Shown here piece by piece: positions 20,038 through 30,362 of a DNA stretch of 46,471 nucleotides; the first letter of the stretch is position 1; the number at the start of each line of letters is the position of its first letter. The position numbers were made by a program, and so were the translations under genes. The stretch spans positions 1 through 46,471 of the forward strand of contig CALXAP010000016.1 of assembly GCA_944386325.1 (NCBI GenBank). Direction: 5' to 3'. The notes under the pieces are model-generated. The model did not search any database, had not been told where the DNA came from, and was given only the letters and a program-made list of their open reading frames with translations. The DNA comes from an uncultured Clostridia bacterium. Its GTDB lineage: Bacteria; Bacillota; Clostridia; TANB77; CAG-508.

Positions 20038-20085
20038 AAAAATGGATATAACTAAATCAAATTTAGTTATATCCATTTTTATTAT
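20038..20085 (+). terminator. Intrinsic terminator of the ribosomal gene cluster
   Basis: 20038-20057 is the exact reverse complement of 20061-20080 (20-bp stem, 3-nt loop). The 3' arm ends in TTTTT followed by ATTATT, so it could terminate on both strands. Confidence 0.92.
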
Positions 20086-20131
20086 TAAATTAATATATTT
20101 AAAAATTATTAAGGAATCTAATAGAATGCAT

Positions 20132-20338
20132 ATGAATTTGATATAATAATATCTTATAAATTTTTCGGCTCAATACGATATTTAAGAATTTGTAAAATAA
20201 TTTAATGAGCCTCTTTCATTCAGGCTCAAAATCAAAGATTTTGCCCATGAACATTCCTCATTAAATTATATAACAAATTCTATAAACATCTCCAATCGCA
20301 TTCAAAATTTATTCAATATTATTATTTCAAATTCTATA
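20132..20338. mobile_element. MITE-like palindromic element, copy A
   Basis: Nearly identical over about 200 bp to 42338-42546. The left end here is diverged (GAATTTGATATAATAATAT rather than GAATTTGAAATAATAATAT); the right end (ATTTCAAATTCTATA) is intact. The two halves pair over long stretches, for example GAATTTGTAAAATAATTTAA on the left with the complement of TTAAATTATATAACAAATTC on the right. No coding sequence, so it would be non-autonomous. Confidence 0.8.
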
Positions 20339-20370
20339 AAAAATAATACATAAAAATCTAATAGAATAGA

Positions 20371-20410
20371 TGTAGGGGAAAGCATTGTTCGCCCGAACTA
20401 CAGAGCTATT
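20371..20410 (+). repeat. GC-rich GTTCGCCC hairpin repeat, copy 1
   Basis: TGTAGGGG...GCATTGTTCGCCCG followed by CTACAGAGCTATT. The same unit occurs at 25225-25264 (minus) and 45831-45863 (plus). In this copy the 5' arm is mutated (GGGGAAAGC), weakening the hairpin. With the MITE-like copy it fills the 493-nt gap before groES. Confidence 0.7.
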
Positions 20411-20452
20411 CTCATTTTTTGTGAACTTATTGTGAATTTTATAAAAATAGTA

Positions 20453-20811
<359 letters not shown>

Positions 20812-20829
20812 TAGTGTTAAATTTTTTAG

Positions 20830-22476
<1,647 letters not shown>

Positions 22477-22801
22477 TGTATTTGCGACCAAAGGTCGCAA
22501 ATGGTGAATAGTTAATAGTGAATGATGAATAGTGAATAATGTCTTGTTTGTTTAAGTGTTTTACTATTTATTATTCACTTTTTTTGTTTTTAGCATATTA
22601 ATTAGTAGTTTAAAGTGAATATATAAGTTTTTATTGTTAAAATGATGGAGTATTTTGAATTATTACTATATAATATTTGATTTATCTATTATGTTATAAT
22701 TTTATTCGTTATTACTGTTAACAATCTTGTTTAATCGACATTTACATAATATTGTGCTATAATATATTTATATGAAAATATTTTTATAGGAGTGTTTTAT
22801 T
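22477..22801. other. Gap after groEL: hairpins and a promoter
   Basis: ATTTGCGACC (22480-22489) pairs with GGTCGCAAAT (22493-22502), a GC-rich hairpin without a U-run. AGTGAATAAT (22531-22540) can pair with ATTATTCACT (22575-22584), which is followed by TTTTTTG, giving a plausible groESL terminator. Between them are imperfect direct repeats of GAATAGTGAATAAT-like units. No gene is visible. Confidence 0.55.
22735..22763 (+). promoter_or_regulatory. Promoter of the orphan secreted-protein gene
   Basis: TCGACA (22735-22740) and TATAAT (22758-22763), spaced 17 nt, about 39 nt before the ATG at 22802. Confidence 0.7.
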
Positions 22802-23620
22802 ATGAGAAAAATTAATATTATTATGCGGACAACAATAATGGCATTGGCTCTTGCTGTTTATTTTGTAAGCAGTTGTTTTGCTTATGAAATAAAAGACCAT
22901 AGGGTCTTATACGATGCTTATGAGGTGTCTGTAATGACCGTTACAGACGGTTCTGAAAAACAGAACCAACTTTACTGGTGTTCCAGTACAGATTTGTACA
23001 GGGATGGTAAAGATGCACTTTTCCATATCTACGACAGGGACAATCGTCCTGGTGAGTGGATTACTATGTTCCCAAACAACGACGAGGTTGTTGGTATTAC
23101 AGCCAAGAAATCTCTCGTTGATGAGATGGTGAAGAGCGTTGCTTATGCACGCTATCACCAGCTAGAAGATTGTACATGGCGCATATCTGTGATGCCATGT
23201 GTATATTTCATTCTAAGAAATGAAAGTAACGGCAAAATCTCGGATTTTGACCGTGCTTACATCACGGATAGCGAAGCAATCGAATATTTATCAAATAAAT
23301 ATTCAGATTATGCTACTATTAAAGGAGATGGATATCACATTGAATTGAAACCCTATTATACGATTGTGGTTATGAAATATAACAATTACAGCAAAATCAA
23401 ATTCGCATCTGATTTCGCTGAAGGCCGTATTCCTTTAGATATGTATTTGAAGGACATGGTTGGTATTGATGTTTCTGCGGAATACAGACACGAAATGTAT
23501 AATCAGACACATCCTTGGGCAGCATCTGAGGAATGGCGTCGCGATTATGCAAGACGTCAATGGGATAATATATTTGTTGAACTCCAAAAGGAGTACAATG
23601 AATATAGAAATGTTTACTAA
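22802..23620 (+). CDS. Secreted or lipid-anchored hypothetical protein, probably acquired
   Basis: 272 residues; not recognised. N-terminal signal: basic start, hydrophobic IMALALAVYFV, then SSCFA; VSSC fits a lipobox, while CFA before YE fits signal peptidase I, so anchoring is undecided. The remainder is soluble and aromatic-rich (RISVMPCVYFILRN, the tandem ITDSEAIEYLSNKY, and a C-terminus rich in W/R/Y). Codon use differs from all neighbours: many GC-ending codons, CGT/CGC arginines and one in-frame CGG (codon 9). It has its own promoter and a hairpin over its stop codon. Transfer from a less AT-rich genome is the inference. Confidence 0.8.
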   Translation: MRKINIIMRTTIMALALAVYFVSSCFAYEIKDHRVLYDAYEVSVMTVTDGSEKQNQLYWCSSTDLYRDGKDALFHIYDRDNRPGEWITMFPNNDEVVGITAKKSLVDEMVKSVAYARYHQLEDCTWRISVMPCVYFILRNESNGKISDFDRAYITDSEAIEYLSNKYSDYATIKGDGYHIELKPYYTIVVMKYNNYSKIKFASDFAEGRIPLDMYLKDMVGIDVSAEYRHEMYNQTHPWAASEEWRRDYARRQWDNIFVELQKEYNEYRNVY

Positions 23621-23690
23621 TGTAATACATTAGTAAATAAAAACACTAAAAAATGAGATTCAACTGAATCTCATTTTTTTAGTGTTTTAT
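23613..23690. terminator. Two hairpins, bidirectional terminator
   Basis: A palindrome TTTACTAATG/CATTAGTAAA (23613-23637) covers the stop codon of the orphan gene. Next to it 23638-23661 pairs with 23666-23690 with A-rich and T-rich flanks, suitable for both the plus-strand gene and the minus-strand SPFH gene, whose stop codon (23687-23689) lies in the stem. Confidence 0.85.
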
Positions 23691-24610
23691 TCACCTTTTA
23701 TTTTTTTATCTTTTTTTGAATCTTTTACTACTTCACTAAGTGCACCTAAACTACCTAAAGCACTTGTAGCATCAAATGGGATAAATACTTTGTTTGCATC
23801 TCCTTTTGCAACTTCTTCTAGTGCCTCTAAAGATTTTAATTGCACTAATTTTTCGTCTGGATCTGCTTGCTTAATTGCATCATATACCATTTGAACTTCT
23901 TTTGCTTTAGCAGCAGCAACTTTTTCAATTGCAGCAGCTTCACCGGCAGCTCTTCTAATTTGTGCTTCTTTATCAGCTTCAGCTTCTAGTATTGCAGCTT
24001 CTTTTTTACCTTCTGCAATAGTAATTGCTGATTGTCTTTCAGCTTCAGCTTGAAGAATTAAAGCTCTTTTATTTCTTTCTGCGTTCATTTGTTTTTCCAT
24101 AGCATCTCTAATATCATCTGGTGGGTTAATATCTTTTATTTCAACTCTATCAACCCTACAGCCCCATTTATCTGTTGCTTCATCTAGTAATACTCTTAGT
24201 TTTTGATTTATAGCATCTCTTGAACTAAATGTTTCATCTAAATCCATTTTACCAACAATATCACGAATTGTTGTAATAGCTAAATATTCAATACCTTTTT
24301 TCAAAGATTGAATTTCATATACTGCTTTAGCTGGATCTGTAATTTGATAAAATACAACTGTATCTATTGTAATTGTAACATTGTCTTTTGTAATAACTCC
24401 TTGAGGTGGTATATCCATTGTTTGTTGTTTTAAACTAACAACAGATCTAACACGATCAAAAAATGGAATGATTATTGTAAGACCAGCATCTGCTATTTTA
24501 TGAAATTTACCTAATCTTTCTATTATGTATACTTCTGCTTGTCTAACAACCTTAATTGATTTAAATGCAATTACTAAAATGATGATAAGTAAGACTATTA
24601 AAAACCACAT
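23687..24610 (-). CDS. SPFH/Band 7 (stomatin-like) membrane protein, QmcA type
   Basis: 307 residues. One N-terminal membrane anchor (residues 2-18), then the SPFH domain VVRQAEVYIIERLGKFHKIA, DAGLTIIIPFFDRV, SLKQQTMDIPPQGVITKDNV and DRVEIKDINPPDDIRDAMEK, followed by a long Ala/Glu-rich coiled coil (AEAERQSAITIAEGKKEAAI). These form oligomers in membrane microdomains. The partner NfeD gene lies just upstream (26 nt), the classic pairing. Start ATG 24610 has GGAGG nine nt before it. Confidence 0.93.
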   Translation of the reverse strand: MWFLIVLLIIILVIAFKSIKVVRQAEVYIIERLGKFHKIADAGLTIIIPFFDRVRSVVSLKQQTMDIPPQGVITKDNVTITIDTVVFYQITDPAKAVYEIQSLKKGIEYLAITTIRDIVGKMDLDETFSSRDAINQKLRVLLDEATDKWGCRVDRVEIKDINPPDDIRDAMEKQMNAERNKRALILQAEAERQSAITIAEGKKEAAILEAEADKEAQIRRAAGEAAAIEKVAAAKAKEVQMVYDAIKQADPDEKLVQLKSLEALEEVAKGDANKVFIPFDATSALGSLGALSEVVKDSKKDKKIKGE

Positions 24611-24636
24611 ATAAACATCCTCCTTTTTGTGTATTT

Positions 24637-25101
24637 TTAATTAACTTGTTCAGTTTCTGATTTTATATCAATAGGGTCAACTACTAGTTTAACACCTTCA
24701 ATATCTAAAACTTTAATTTCAGTACCTTTTTTTATTTCATCACAGCTATTTGATATTGCTGACCATACTTCTTCACCTATTTTTACTAAACCAGCACCTT
24801 CAATTTTACTTATATTTTGAGTTACTACACCTGTTTTACCAATAATCGCTTTTGCGTTTGTTACTACATTATCTTGGTCTTTTGCTACATATTTTTTTAC
24901 AAGAGGTCTTGTTAGTAATATGAATAGAGCAGATGCTATAACGAATACTGTTGTTTGTATAATAACATTATCTGTAACAAAGCTACTTAGCATAGCAAAT
25001 AATGCACCAATTCCTACCCAAAAAATAAGAAAACCAGTTGTGAAAATTTCTGCAATAAGAAAAACTCCAGCAACTATTAACCAAAATTGCCACATAAGCA
25101 T
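24637..25101 (-). CDS. NfeD family membrane protein
   Basis: 154 residues. Two or three membrane segments at the N-terminus (FWLIVAGVFLIAEIFTTGFL, then IFWVGIGALFAML, and IIQTTVFVIASALFIL), then a C-terminal OB-fold-like NfeD domain (IGKTGVVTQNISKIEGAGLV, KIGEEVWSAIS, VLDIEGVKLVVDPI). Acts with the SPFH protein encoded next in the same operon, probably in membrane organisation. First ATG chosen because TAGGAG lies about 10 nt upstream. Confidence 0.92.
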   Translation of the reverse strand: MLMWQFWLIVAGVFLIAEIFTTGFLIFWVGIGALFAMLSSFVTDNVIIQTTVFVIASALFILLTRPLVKKYVAKDQDNVVTNAKAIIGKTGVVTQNISKIEGAGLVKIGEEVWSAISNSCDEIKKGTEIKVLDIEGVKLVVDPIDIKSETEQVN

Positions 25102-25224
25102 AATAAAAACTCCTAACCGACAAAAATGTCTAAAATATTTTATACATTTCTATTATACAATAAAATACTTGAAAATAAAATACTTTATGGAAATAAAATA
25201 GCTAAATTTGTACTATTTTTGAGA

Positions 25225-25264
25225 AATAGCTCTGTAGAACGGGCGAACAATGTTCGCCCCTACA
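25225..25264 (-). repeat. GC-rich GGGCGAAC hairpin repeat, copy 2
   Basis: GGGCGAAC (25241-25248) and GTTCGCCC (25252-25259) flank AAT: a perfect 8-bp hairpin, with AATAGCTCTGTAGAAC before and CCTACA after. Reverse complement of the units at 20371 and 45831. Located 124 nt upstream of the NfeD start. Confidence 0.8.
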
Positions 25265-25296
25265 ATTATATCATTAGATTTTTTTGTATTATGGTT

Positions 25297-25412
25297 TATA
25301 GATTTTGAAATAATAATATTTCATAAATTTTTCGGCTCAATACGATATTTAAGAATTTGTAAAATAATTTAATGAGCTTCTTTCATTCATGGGCAAAATC
25401 TTTATTTAATAA
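25297..25412. mobile_element. MITE-like element, truncated copy B
   Basis: Left half of the palindromic element (TATAGATTTTGAAATAATAATAT through AATTTAATGAGC) is kept. From about 25388 the sequence switches to GGGCAAAATCTTTATTTAAT, which matches the opposite strand of the element's centre, and the right half is missing. Probably formed by deletion or fold-back within the palindrome. Together with the hairpin repeat it occupies the 338-nt gap 25102-25439. Confidence 0.7.
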
Positions 25413-25439
25413 TATATATTAAAGATTGAGTATTTTATA

Positions 25440-26024
25440 CTAAATAAATTTTGAAATATTTTCTATAATCTTTTCAGTATATATTTTTCTTTCAGATGAA
25501 AATGGTAAAAATAAAATGTCTTTTAATGGATTAAGCTCATTTTGTAAATTTACAACACTATCATTAACTTTTGTTGGTGCAATTTTATCTGCTTTATTAC
25601 ATACAACTATAAATGGAAGATTGCTATTAATACAATAGTTGTACATTATTTTATCATTACTTGTTGGCATATGTCGTATATCAACTAAAAATAAGATTAA
25701 TTTTATTTTTTTACTTTTAGAAAGATATTCTTCAATAAAATTAGCAACTGTTTCTTGCTGTTTTTTTGACATTTTACTATAACCATATCCAGGTAAGTCG
25801 ACAAAGTAAAATAAATTATCTATATTGTAGAAATTTAATTGTCTTGTTTTTCCTGGTTCACTACTAGTTCTAGCAAGTTTTTTTCTGTTTACTATTGTGT
25901 TTATAAAAGAAGATTTTCCAACATTTGATTTTCCAACAAGAACTATTTCAGGTAAATCATTTTTTGGGTATTGTTTTGGAGATGTAGCTGAAATTTCAAA
26001 TTTTGGATTTTTTATTGTAATCAT
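25440..26024 (-). CDS. engB: Ribosome biogenesis GTP-binding protein EngB (YsxC/YihA)
   Basis: 194 residues. G1 LVGKSNVGKSSF, G2 region RTSSEPGKTRQLNF, G3 VDLPGYGYSK, G4 VVCNKADK and G5-like LPFSSER. A TrmE-Era-class GTPase needed for late 50S assembly. ATG 26024 lies 9 nt after the serS stop, with AAGGTGAT before it; the two are co-transcribed with the DUF1653 gene. Confidence 0.95.
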   Translation of the reverse strand: MITIKNPKFEISATSPKQYPKNDLPEIVLVGKSNVGKSSFINTIVNRKKLARTSSEPGKTRQLNFYNIDNLFYFVDLPGYGYSKMSKKQQETVANFIEEYLSKSKKIKLILFLVDIRHMPTSNDKIMYNYCINSNLPFIVVCNKADKIAPTKVNDSVVNLQNELNPLKDILFLPFSSERKIYTEKIIENISKFI

Positions 26025-26033
26025 TATATCACC

Positions 26034-27320
26034 TTAATTCTTTTTTTCTATTTTTTCAAGTCCACCCATATATGGTCTTAAAACTTCTGGAATTATTACA
26101 CTTCCATCTGGTTGATAATTATTTTCTAATATTGCAATTAGCATACGAGGTGGTGCAACAACTGTATTGTTGAGAGTATGTGCAAAATAGTTTCCATCTT
26201 TACCCTTTATACGAATTCCAAGTCTTCTTGATTGTGCATCTGTAAGATTTGAACAGCTTCCTACTTCGAAATATTTTTTCTGTCTTGGACTCCATGCTTC
26301 AACATCAACACTTTTAGCTTTTAAATCTGCTAAATCTCCACTACAACATTCTAAAGTACGTACAGGAATATTCATACTTCTGAATAGTTCAACTGTATAT
26401 GACCACATTTTATCATACCATTTGTAGCTATCTTCAGGTTTACAAACAACTATCATTTCTTGTTTTTCAAATTGATGTATACGATAAATACCACGTTCTT
26501 CTAATCCATGAGCACCTTTTTCTTTTCTAAAACAAGGTGAGTAAGAAGTCATAGTATATGGAAGTTTATCTTCTTGTAGGATTTGATCTTTAAATTTTCC
26601 AATCATAGAGTGTTCACTAGTGCCTATTAAATATAAATCTTCTCCTTCTATTTTATACATCATTGCATCCATTTCTTCAAAACTCATAACTCCTGTTACA
26701 ACACTAGAACGAATCATATATGGTGGAATACAATAAGTAAATCCTTTATTAATCATAAAATCTCTAGCATAAGTTAAAACAGCAGAGTGTAGTCTTGCAA
26801 CATCACCTAAAAGATAGTAAAAACCGTTACCTGCAACTCTATGTGCTGAATCTAAATCAATTCCTCCCAAATTTTCAAGTATTTTTCCATGGAAAGGAAT
26901 TTCATATTCTGGAACAAGAGGTTCTCCAAATTTTTGAAGTTCTACATTTTCAGAGTCATCTTTTCCAATAGGAACTGATTCATGCATTATATTTGGAATT
27001 CTCATCATTATATTTTTTATGTCTGATGAATATTTTCCTTCTAATTCTTCATTTTTTTCAAGTTGTGTGTTTATCTCATTTACTTTAGATTTAATATTTT
27101 CAGCATCTTCTTTTTTTCCATTACGCATTAGATTACCAATTTCATTACTTAGTTTTTTTCTTTCTGCTCTTAATTCATCACCTTTAGTTTTTAATTTTCT
27201 GTATTCTACATCAAGAGATATAACTTCATCTACTAATTTTACTTTTTCATCCTGAAATTTTTTCTTAATATTTTCTTTAACTAAATCAGGGTTTTCTCTA
27301 ACAAATTTAATATCTAACAT
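26034..27320 (-). CDS. serS: Seryl-tRNA synthetase
   Basis: 428 residues. N-terminal coiled-coil arm (about 30-105) that binds the long variable arm of tRNA-Ser; class II core with LIGTSEHSMIGKFKDQILQE, motif 2 FRKEKGAHGLEERGIYRIHQ, FEVGSCSNLTDAQSRRLGIR, and motif 3 LNNTVVAPPRMLIAILENNY. Its ATG overlaps the DUF1653 stop by one base. Predicted to be controlled by the Ser-specific T-box at 27708-27931. Confidence 0.97.
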   Translation of the reverse strand: MLDIKFVRENPDLVKENIKKKFQDEKVKLVDEVISLDVEYRKLKTKGDELRAERKKLSNEIGNLMRNGKKEDAENIKSKVNEINTQLEKNEELEGKYSSDIKNIMMRIPNIMHESVPIGKDDSENVELQKFGEPLVPEYEIPFHGKILENLGGIDLDSAHRVAGNGFYYLLGDVARLHSAVLTYARDFMINKGFTYCIPPYMIRSSVVTGVMSFEEMDAMMYKIEGEDLYLIGTSEHSMIGKFKDQILQEDKLPYTMTSYSPCFRKEKGAHGLEERGIYRIHQFEKQEMIVVCKPEDSYKWYDKMWSYTVELFRSMNIPVRTLECCSGDLADLKAKSVDVEAWSPRQKKYFEVGSCSNLTDAQSRRLGIRIKGKDGNYFAHTLNNTVVAPPRMLIAILENNYQPDGSVIIPEVLRPYMGGLEKIEKKN

Positions 27321-27553
27321 TATAAATCAATCCTTTCAAATCTATATTTTTGTTTTGTAATATTATCTTTTCTATTAGAATCTATTTCTTCTAAAAACAT
27401 TTTTTCAGGTCTTATCCATGTTTTATATTCTCCATATAAAGCTTTATATATAACATATTTTTCTTCAGTTTCCGAGTTAAAAGCTGTTCCTAAAACAAGG
27501 TATAAATTTCCTTTAAAATGTCTATATAATTTTCCTATTTCAAGAGTATTCAT
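27320..27553 (-). CDS. DUF1653 domain protein
   Basis: 77 residues; a small DUF1653-type protein (GKLYRHFKGNLYLVLGTAFN, TEEKYVIYKALYGEYKTWIR, PEKMFLEEID). Function unknown; the fold is thought to resemble a small beta-barrel. ATG 27553 follows GGAGG. First gene after the Ser T-box and overlapping serS by one base (TAATG), so it is co-regulated with serine charging. Placement between a T-box and its synthetase is unusual. Confidence 0.88.
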   Translation of the reverse strand: MNTLEIGKLYRHFKGNLYLVLGTAFNSETEEKYVIYKALYGEYKTWIRPEKMFLEEIDSNRKDNITKQKYRFERIDL

Positions 27554-27582
27554 TTTTCACCTCCGAAAATAATTTTAATAAT

Positions 27583-27665
27583 AACAAGAATAGATTTGCT
27601 AGACTTTTTACATTTGTTATATTAATTTAAAATCTAGCAAGAGGAGTATAAGATTTTTTGTGCAT
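27583..27665 (+). repeat. Dispersed ~85-bp intergenic repeat, copy 2
   Basis: TTTGCTAGAC, ATTTGTTATATTAATTTAA, ATCTAGCAAGAGGAGTATAAG and ATTTTTTGTGC match the reverse complement of 1171-1256 in order. TTGCTAGA and TCTAGCAA can pair. Sits between the DUF1653 start and the Ser T-box terminator, so it would lie in the leader transcript downstream of the terminator. Confidence 0.65.
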
Positions 27666-27707
27666 CTATATTTTTAATTTATAGAAAATTGCATTTTATA
27701 TAAATTA

Positions 27708-27931
27708 AAAAAACGTCCGTTGCTAGTTTAGCAAAGGACGTTTTAAACGTGGTACCACCTTTTATTATACTCTAAAGTATTATAACCCATACAAACGGTT
27801 TAGTTTTCACTAAAAACTCAGAGAGTAGATTCTTAAATTCTTTTAGTTTATTTACACCAACCATAAACTCTCTATGTAAAAGATATTTAATATAGTCTCT
27901 CTTCAACATTACAAATATTTAAAGTAAAACA
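27708..27931 (-). promoter_or_regulatory. T-box riboswitch, Ser-specific, for the DUF1653-serS-engB operon
   Basis: On the minus strand: Stem I base AGAGAG/CTCTCT, specifier TCT (Ser; plus positions 27827-27829) followed by A, T-box core GGTGGTACCACG (palindromic part at 27749-27758), then a terminator formed by AACGTCC...GGACGTT with a T-run (27708-27744). Uncharged tRNA-Ser would stabilise the antiterminator. The tRNA-Ser match to the T-box bulge was not checked. Confidence 0.9.
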
Positions 27932-27960
27932 ATTTTACTATAAATTCGTATATTTGGCAA
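27932..27960 (-). promoter_or_regulatory. Promoter of the serS operon
   Basis: On the minus strand TTGCCA (27955-27960) and TAAAAT (27932-27937), spaced 17 nt. Lies back to back with the thrS promoter. Confidence 0.75.
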
Positions 27961-27969
27961 TACTATATA

Positions 27970-27998
27970 TTGACTTTTATAAAAAAAAGAATTAAAAT
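27970..27998 (+). promoter_or_regulatory. Promoter of thrS
   Basis: TTGACT (27970-27975) and TAAAAT (27993-27998), spaced 17 nt. Only 9 nt separate its -35 from the -35 of the divergent serS promoter. Confidence 0.78.
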
Positions 27999-28009
27999 AA
28001 TATCCATAA

Positions 28010-28235
28010 AATAATGAGAGAAGAGTAAAATAGAGGTTGCTTAAAGAGAGAGTTAGTTATTAGCTGAGAGCTAACTTAAGTAAACATATTTGAAAACTAA
28101 CTCTTTATATTGCTGATGAATAAGTCAGACGTGTTAAAGATACGTTACAGTCTTTATAAATTAAGATAATAATAGGATGGAACCGTGCAAATATAGCACT
28201 CCTATGGATAAATAAATTCATTGGAGTGTTTTTTT
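28010..28235 (+). promoter_or_regulatory. T-box riboswitch, Thr-specific, for thrS
   Basis: Stem I base AGAGTTAGTT/AACTAACTCT, specifier read as ACT (Thr, 28096-28098) followed by A, in the same position relative to the stem as TCT in the neighbouring Ser T-box. T-box core AGGATGGAACCGTG (28174-28187). Terminator CACTCC...GGAGTG followed by seven T (28197-28235). An ACA at 28084-28086 was considered as specifier but fits less well. Confidence 0.9.
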
Positions 28236-28268
28236 CATTCTGATGAAAAATAAAAGGGAGGAATTTAC

Positions 28269-30185
28269 ATGATAAAAGTAACTTTAAAAGATGGTTCTAG
28301 TTTAGAAGTTGAAAATGGAGCTTCTATATTAGATGTTGCAAAAATGATTAGTGAAGGTCTAGCAAGAGTTGCAACTTGTGGAGAAATTGATGGAAGTATT
28401 TATGATTTAAGACATAAAATAGAAAGGGATTGTAATTTAGTTATCCATACTTTTGAAAGTAGTTTAGATGGAAAAAAAGCATATTGGCATACAACTTCAC
28501 ATATTATGGCACAAGCTGTAAAAAGATTATTTCCAGATGTAAAATTTGCAATTGGGCCAGCAATTGATGAGGGATTCTATTATGATTTTGATGTGGAAAA
28601 ACCTTTTACAGAAGAGGATAAAGCAAAAATAGAAAATGAAATGAAAAAAATTATAAAGGAAAATATAGAAATAGAAAGATTTTCATTACCAAGAGAAAAA
28701 GCTTTAGATTTAATGAAAGATCAACCATATAAAAAAGAGTTAATAGAAGAATTAGAAGAAGGAGAAGAAATAAGTTTTTATAAACAAGGGGATTTTACAG
28801 ATTTATGTGCAGGACCACATTTAATGAGTACAGGTAAAATAAAAGTTGTTAAAATATTATCTTCATCAGGTGCTTATTGGAGAGGTAGTGAGAAAAATAA
28901 GATGTTACAAAGAATTTATGCAATATCTTTTCCAAAAGCAAGTCAATTAGAAGAATATTTAAATAAATTGGAAGAGGCAAGACAAAGAGATCATAGAAAA
29001 ATTGGAAAAGCATTAGATTTATTTATGACACATGAACTTGTTGGTTCAGGACTTCCTATGTATTTACCAAATGGAGCAACAATTAGAAGATTACTTGAAA
29101 GATATATACAGGATAAAGAAATAAAAATGGGATATAAGCATGTATATACTCCATCAATGGCAAACTCAGAGTTATATAAAGTATCTGGACATTGGGATCA
29201 TTATAAAGAAGATATGTTTCCTGTTATGAAAATTGGGAATGAAGAACTAGTGTTAAGACCTATGAATTGTCCACATCACATGTTAATTTATAAAAATAAA
29301 TTACATTCATATAGAGATTTACCTATAAGAATAGGAGAATTAGCACATGATTTTAGATATGAAGATAGTGGAGCGGTTTGTGGTTTAGAAAGAGTTAGAG
29401 AAATGTGTCAAAATGATGCTCATTTATTTGTAAGACCAGATCAAATAAAAGAAGAAGTAGGAAGAGTTGTAAAATTAATATTATCAGTATATGAAGATTT
29501 TGGATTTAAAGATTATGAATTTAGATTATCTTTAAGAGATAAAAATGATAAAGAAAAATATTTTGATGATGATGATATGTGGGAAAAAGCAGAAAGTCAG
29601 TTAAGAGAAATATTAAAAGAACTTGGTATAGAATTTTATGAGGCAGAGGGTGAAGCGGCATTTTATGGACCAAAATTAGATGTACAATTAAAATCTGCAA
29701 TTGGTCATGATGTTACAGTTTCTACATGTCAATTAGATTTCTTATTACCAGAAAGATTTAAGCTTGAATATGTAGGAGAAGATGGAGAAAAATATAGACC
29801 TGTTGTAATTCACAGAGCAATATTAGGTACATTTGATAGATTTATGGCATTTTTGATTGAAGAAACAAAAGGTGCATTTCCAGTATGGCTTTCACCAGTA
29901 CAAGTTAAGATCTTACCAATAAGTGATAAGCAAAATGAGTATGGAGAGAAAGTAAAAGCAAGATTAGAAGAAAAAGGAATAAGAGTAGAATTAGATAATA
30001 GAAATGAAAAAATAGGATATAAAATAAGAGAAGCACAGTTAGAAAAAATACCATATATGTTAGTTGTGGGAGATAAAGAAGTGGAAAGTAATAGTGTTTC
30101 TGTTCGTTCGAGAGAAGATGGAGATATTGGAATACAGAGTTTAGATGATTTTATTAAAAATTTAGAAGATGAACTTGTAATGTAA
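28269..30185 (+). CDS. thrS: Threonyl-tRNA synthetase
   Basis: 638 residues. N-terminal TGS domain (LKDGSSLEVENGASILDVAK), editing domain with HTTSHIMAQAVKRLFP, class II core with RPMNCPHHMLIYKNKLHSYR and the zinc-ligand cysteine in MNCPHH, then GLERVREMCQNDAHLF and the anticodon-binding domain VWLSPVQVKILPISDKQNEY. ATG 28269 follows GGGAGG. Regulated by the Thr T-box upstream. Confidence 0.97.
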   Translation: MIKVTLKDGSSLEVENGASILDVAKMISEGLARVATCGEIDGSIYDLRHKIERDCNLVIHTFESSLDGKKAYWHTTSHIMAQAVKRLFPDVKFAIGPAIDEGFYYDFDVEKPFTEEDKAKIENEMKKIIKENIEIERFSLPREKALDLMKDQPYKKELIEELEEGEEISFYKQGDFTDLCAGPHLMSTGKIKVVKILSSSGAYWRGSEKNKMLQRIYAISFPKASQLEEYLNKLEEARQRDHRKIGKALDLFMTHELVGSGLPMYLPNGATIRRLLERYIQDKEIKMGYKHVYTPSMANSELYKVSGHWDHYKEDMFPVMKIGNEELVLRPMNCPHHMLIYKNKLHSYRDLPIRIGELAHDFRYEDSGAVCGLERVREMCQNDAHLFVRPDQIKEEVGRVVKLILSVYEDFGFKDYEFRLSLRDKNDKEKYFDDDDMWEKAESQLREILKELGIEFYEAEGEAAFYGPKLDVQLKSAIGHDVTVSTCQLDFLLPERFKLEYVGEDGEKYRPVVIHRAILGTFDRFMAFLIEETKGAFPVWLSPVQVKILPISDKQNEYGEKVKARLEEKGIRVELDNRNEKIGYKIREAQLEKIPYMLVVGDKEVESNSVSVRSREDGDIGIQSLDDFIKNLEDELVM

Positions 30186-30189
30186 ATAT

Positions 30190-30242
30190 AAAAAATGAAT
30201 AGTGTATGTAAATAAAAAATAAATACACTATTCATTTTTTTT
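30190..30242. terminator. Terminator after thrS, bidirectional
   Basis: AAAAATGAATAGTGTAT (30191-30207) pairs with ATACACTATTCATTTTT (30223-30239), followed by T-run. A-rich 5' flank allows use by the convergent minus-strand kinase gene too. Confidence 0.9.
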
Positions 30243-30362
30243 GTGCGATAGGAAAATTGTATAAAGGATACTTTGATTTAATTGGTGTACACAAACTTAC
30301 GGAAAGCCAAAGTGAAATTTTAAATTTAATATATAATTATAAGTCTTTCCGACTTGTTCAAA

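Noticed and set aside
20132..20338. CRISPR array or integron attC cluster in the repeat-rich gaps
   Set aside because: Repeats are palindromic single copies, not regularly spaced direct repeats with spacers, and no cas or integrase gene is present.
24920..25308. Plus-strand frames overlapping the NfeD gene and the hairpin repeat
   Set aside because: They are the opposite strand of a conserved gene followed by repeat DNA; no family similarity or start signal.
28084..28086. ACA as the Thr T-box specifier
   Set aside because: It is farther from the Stem I base than TCT in the neighbouring Ser T-box and is not followed by a purine; ACT at 28096-28098 fits both criteria.
30240..30362. Small agrD-like peptide gene near the kinase
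   Set aside because: No start codon with ribosome-binding site or cysteine-containing small frame was found in the gap.
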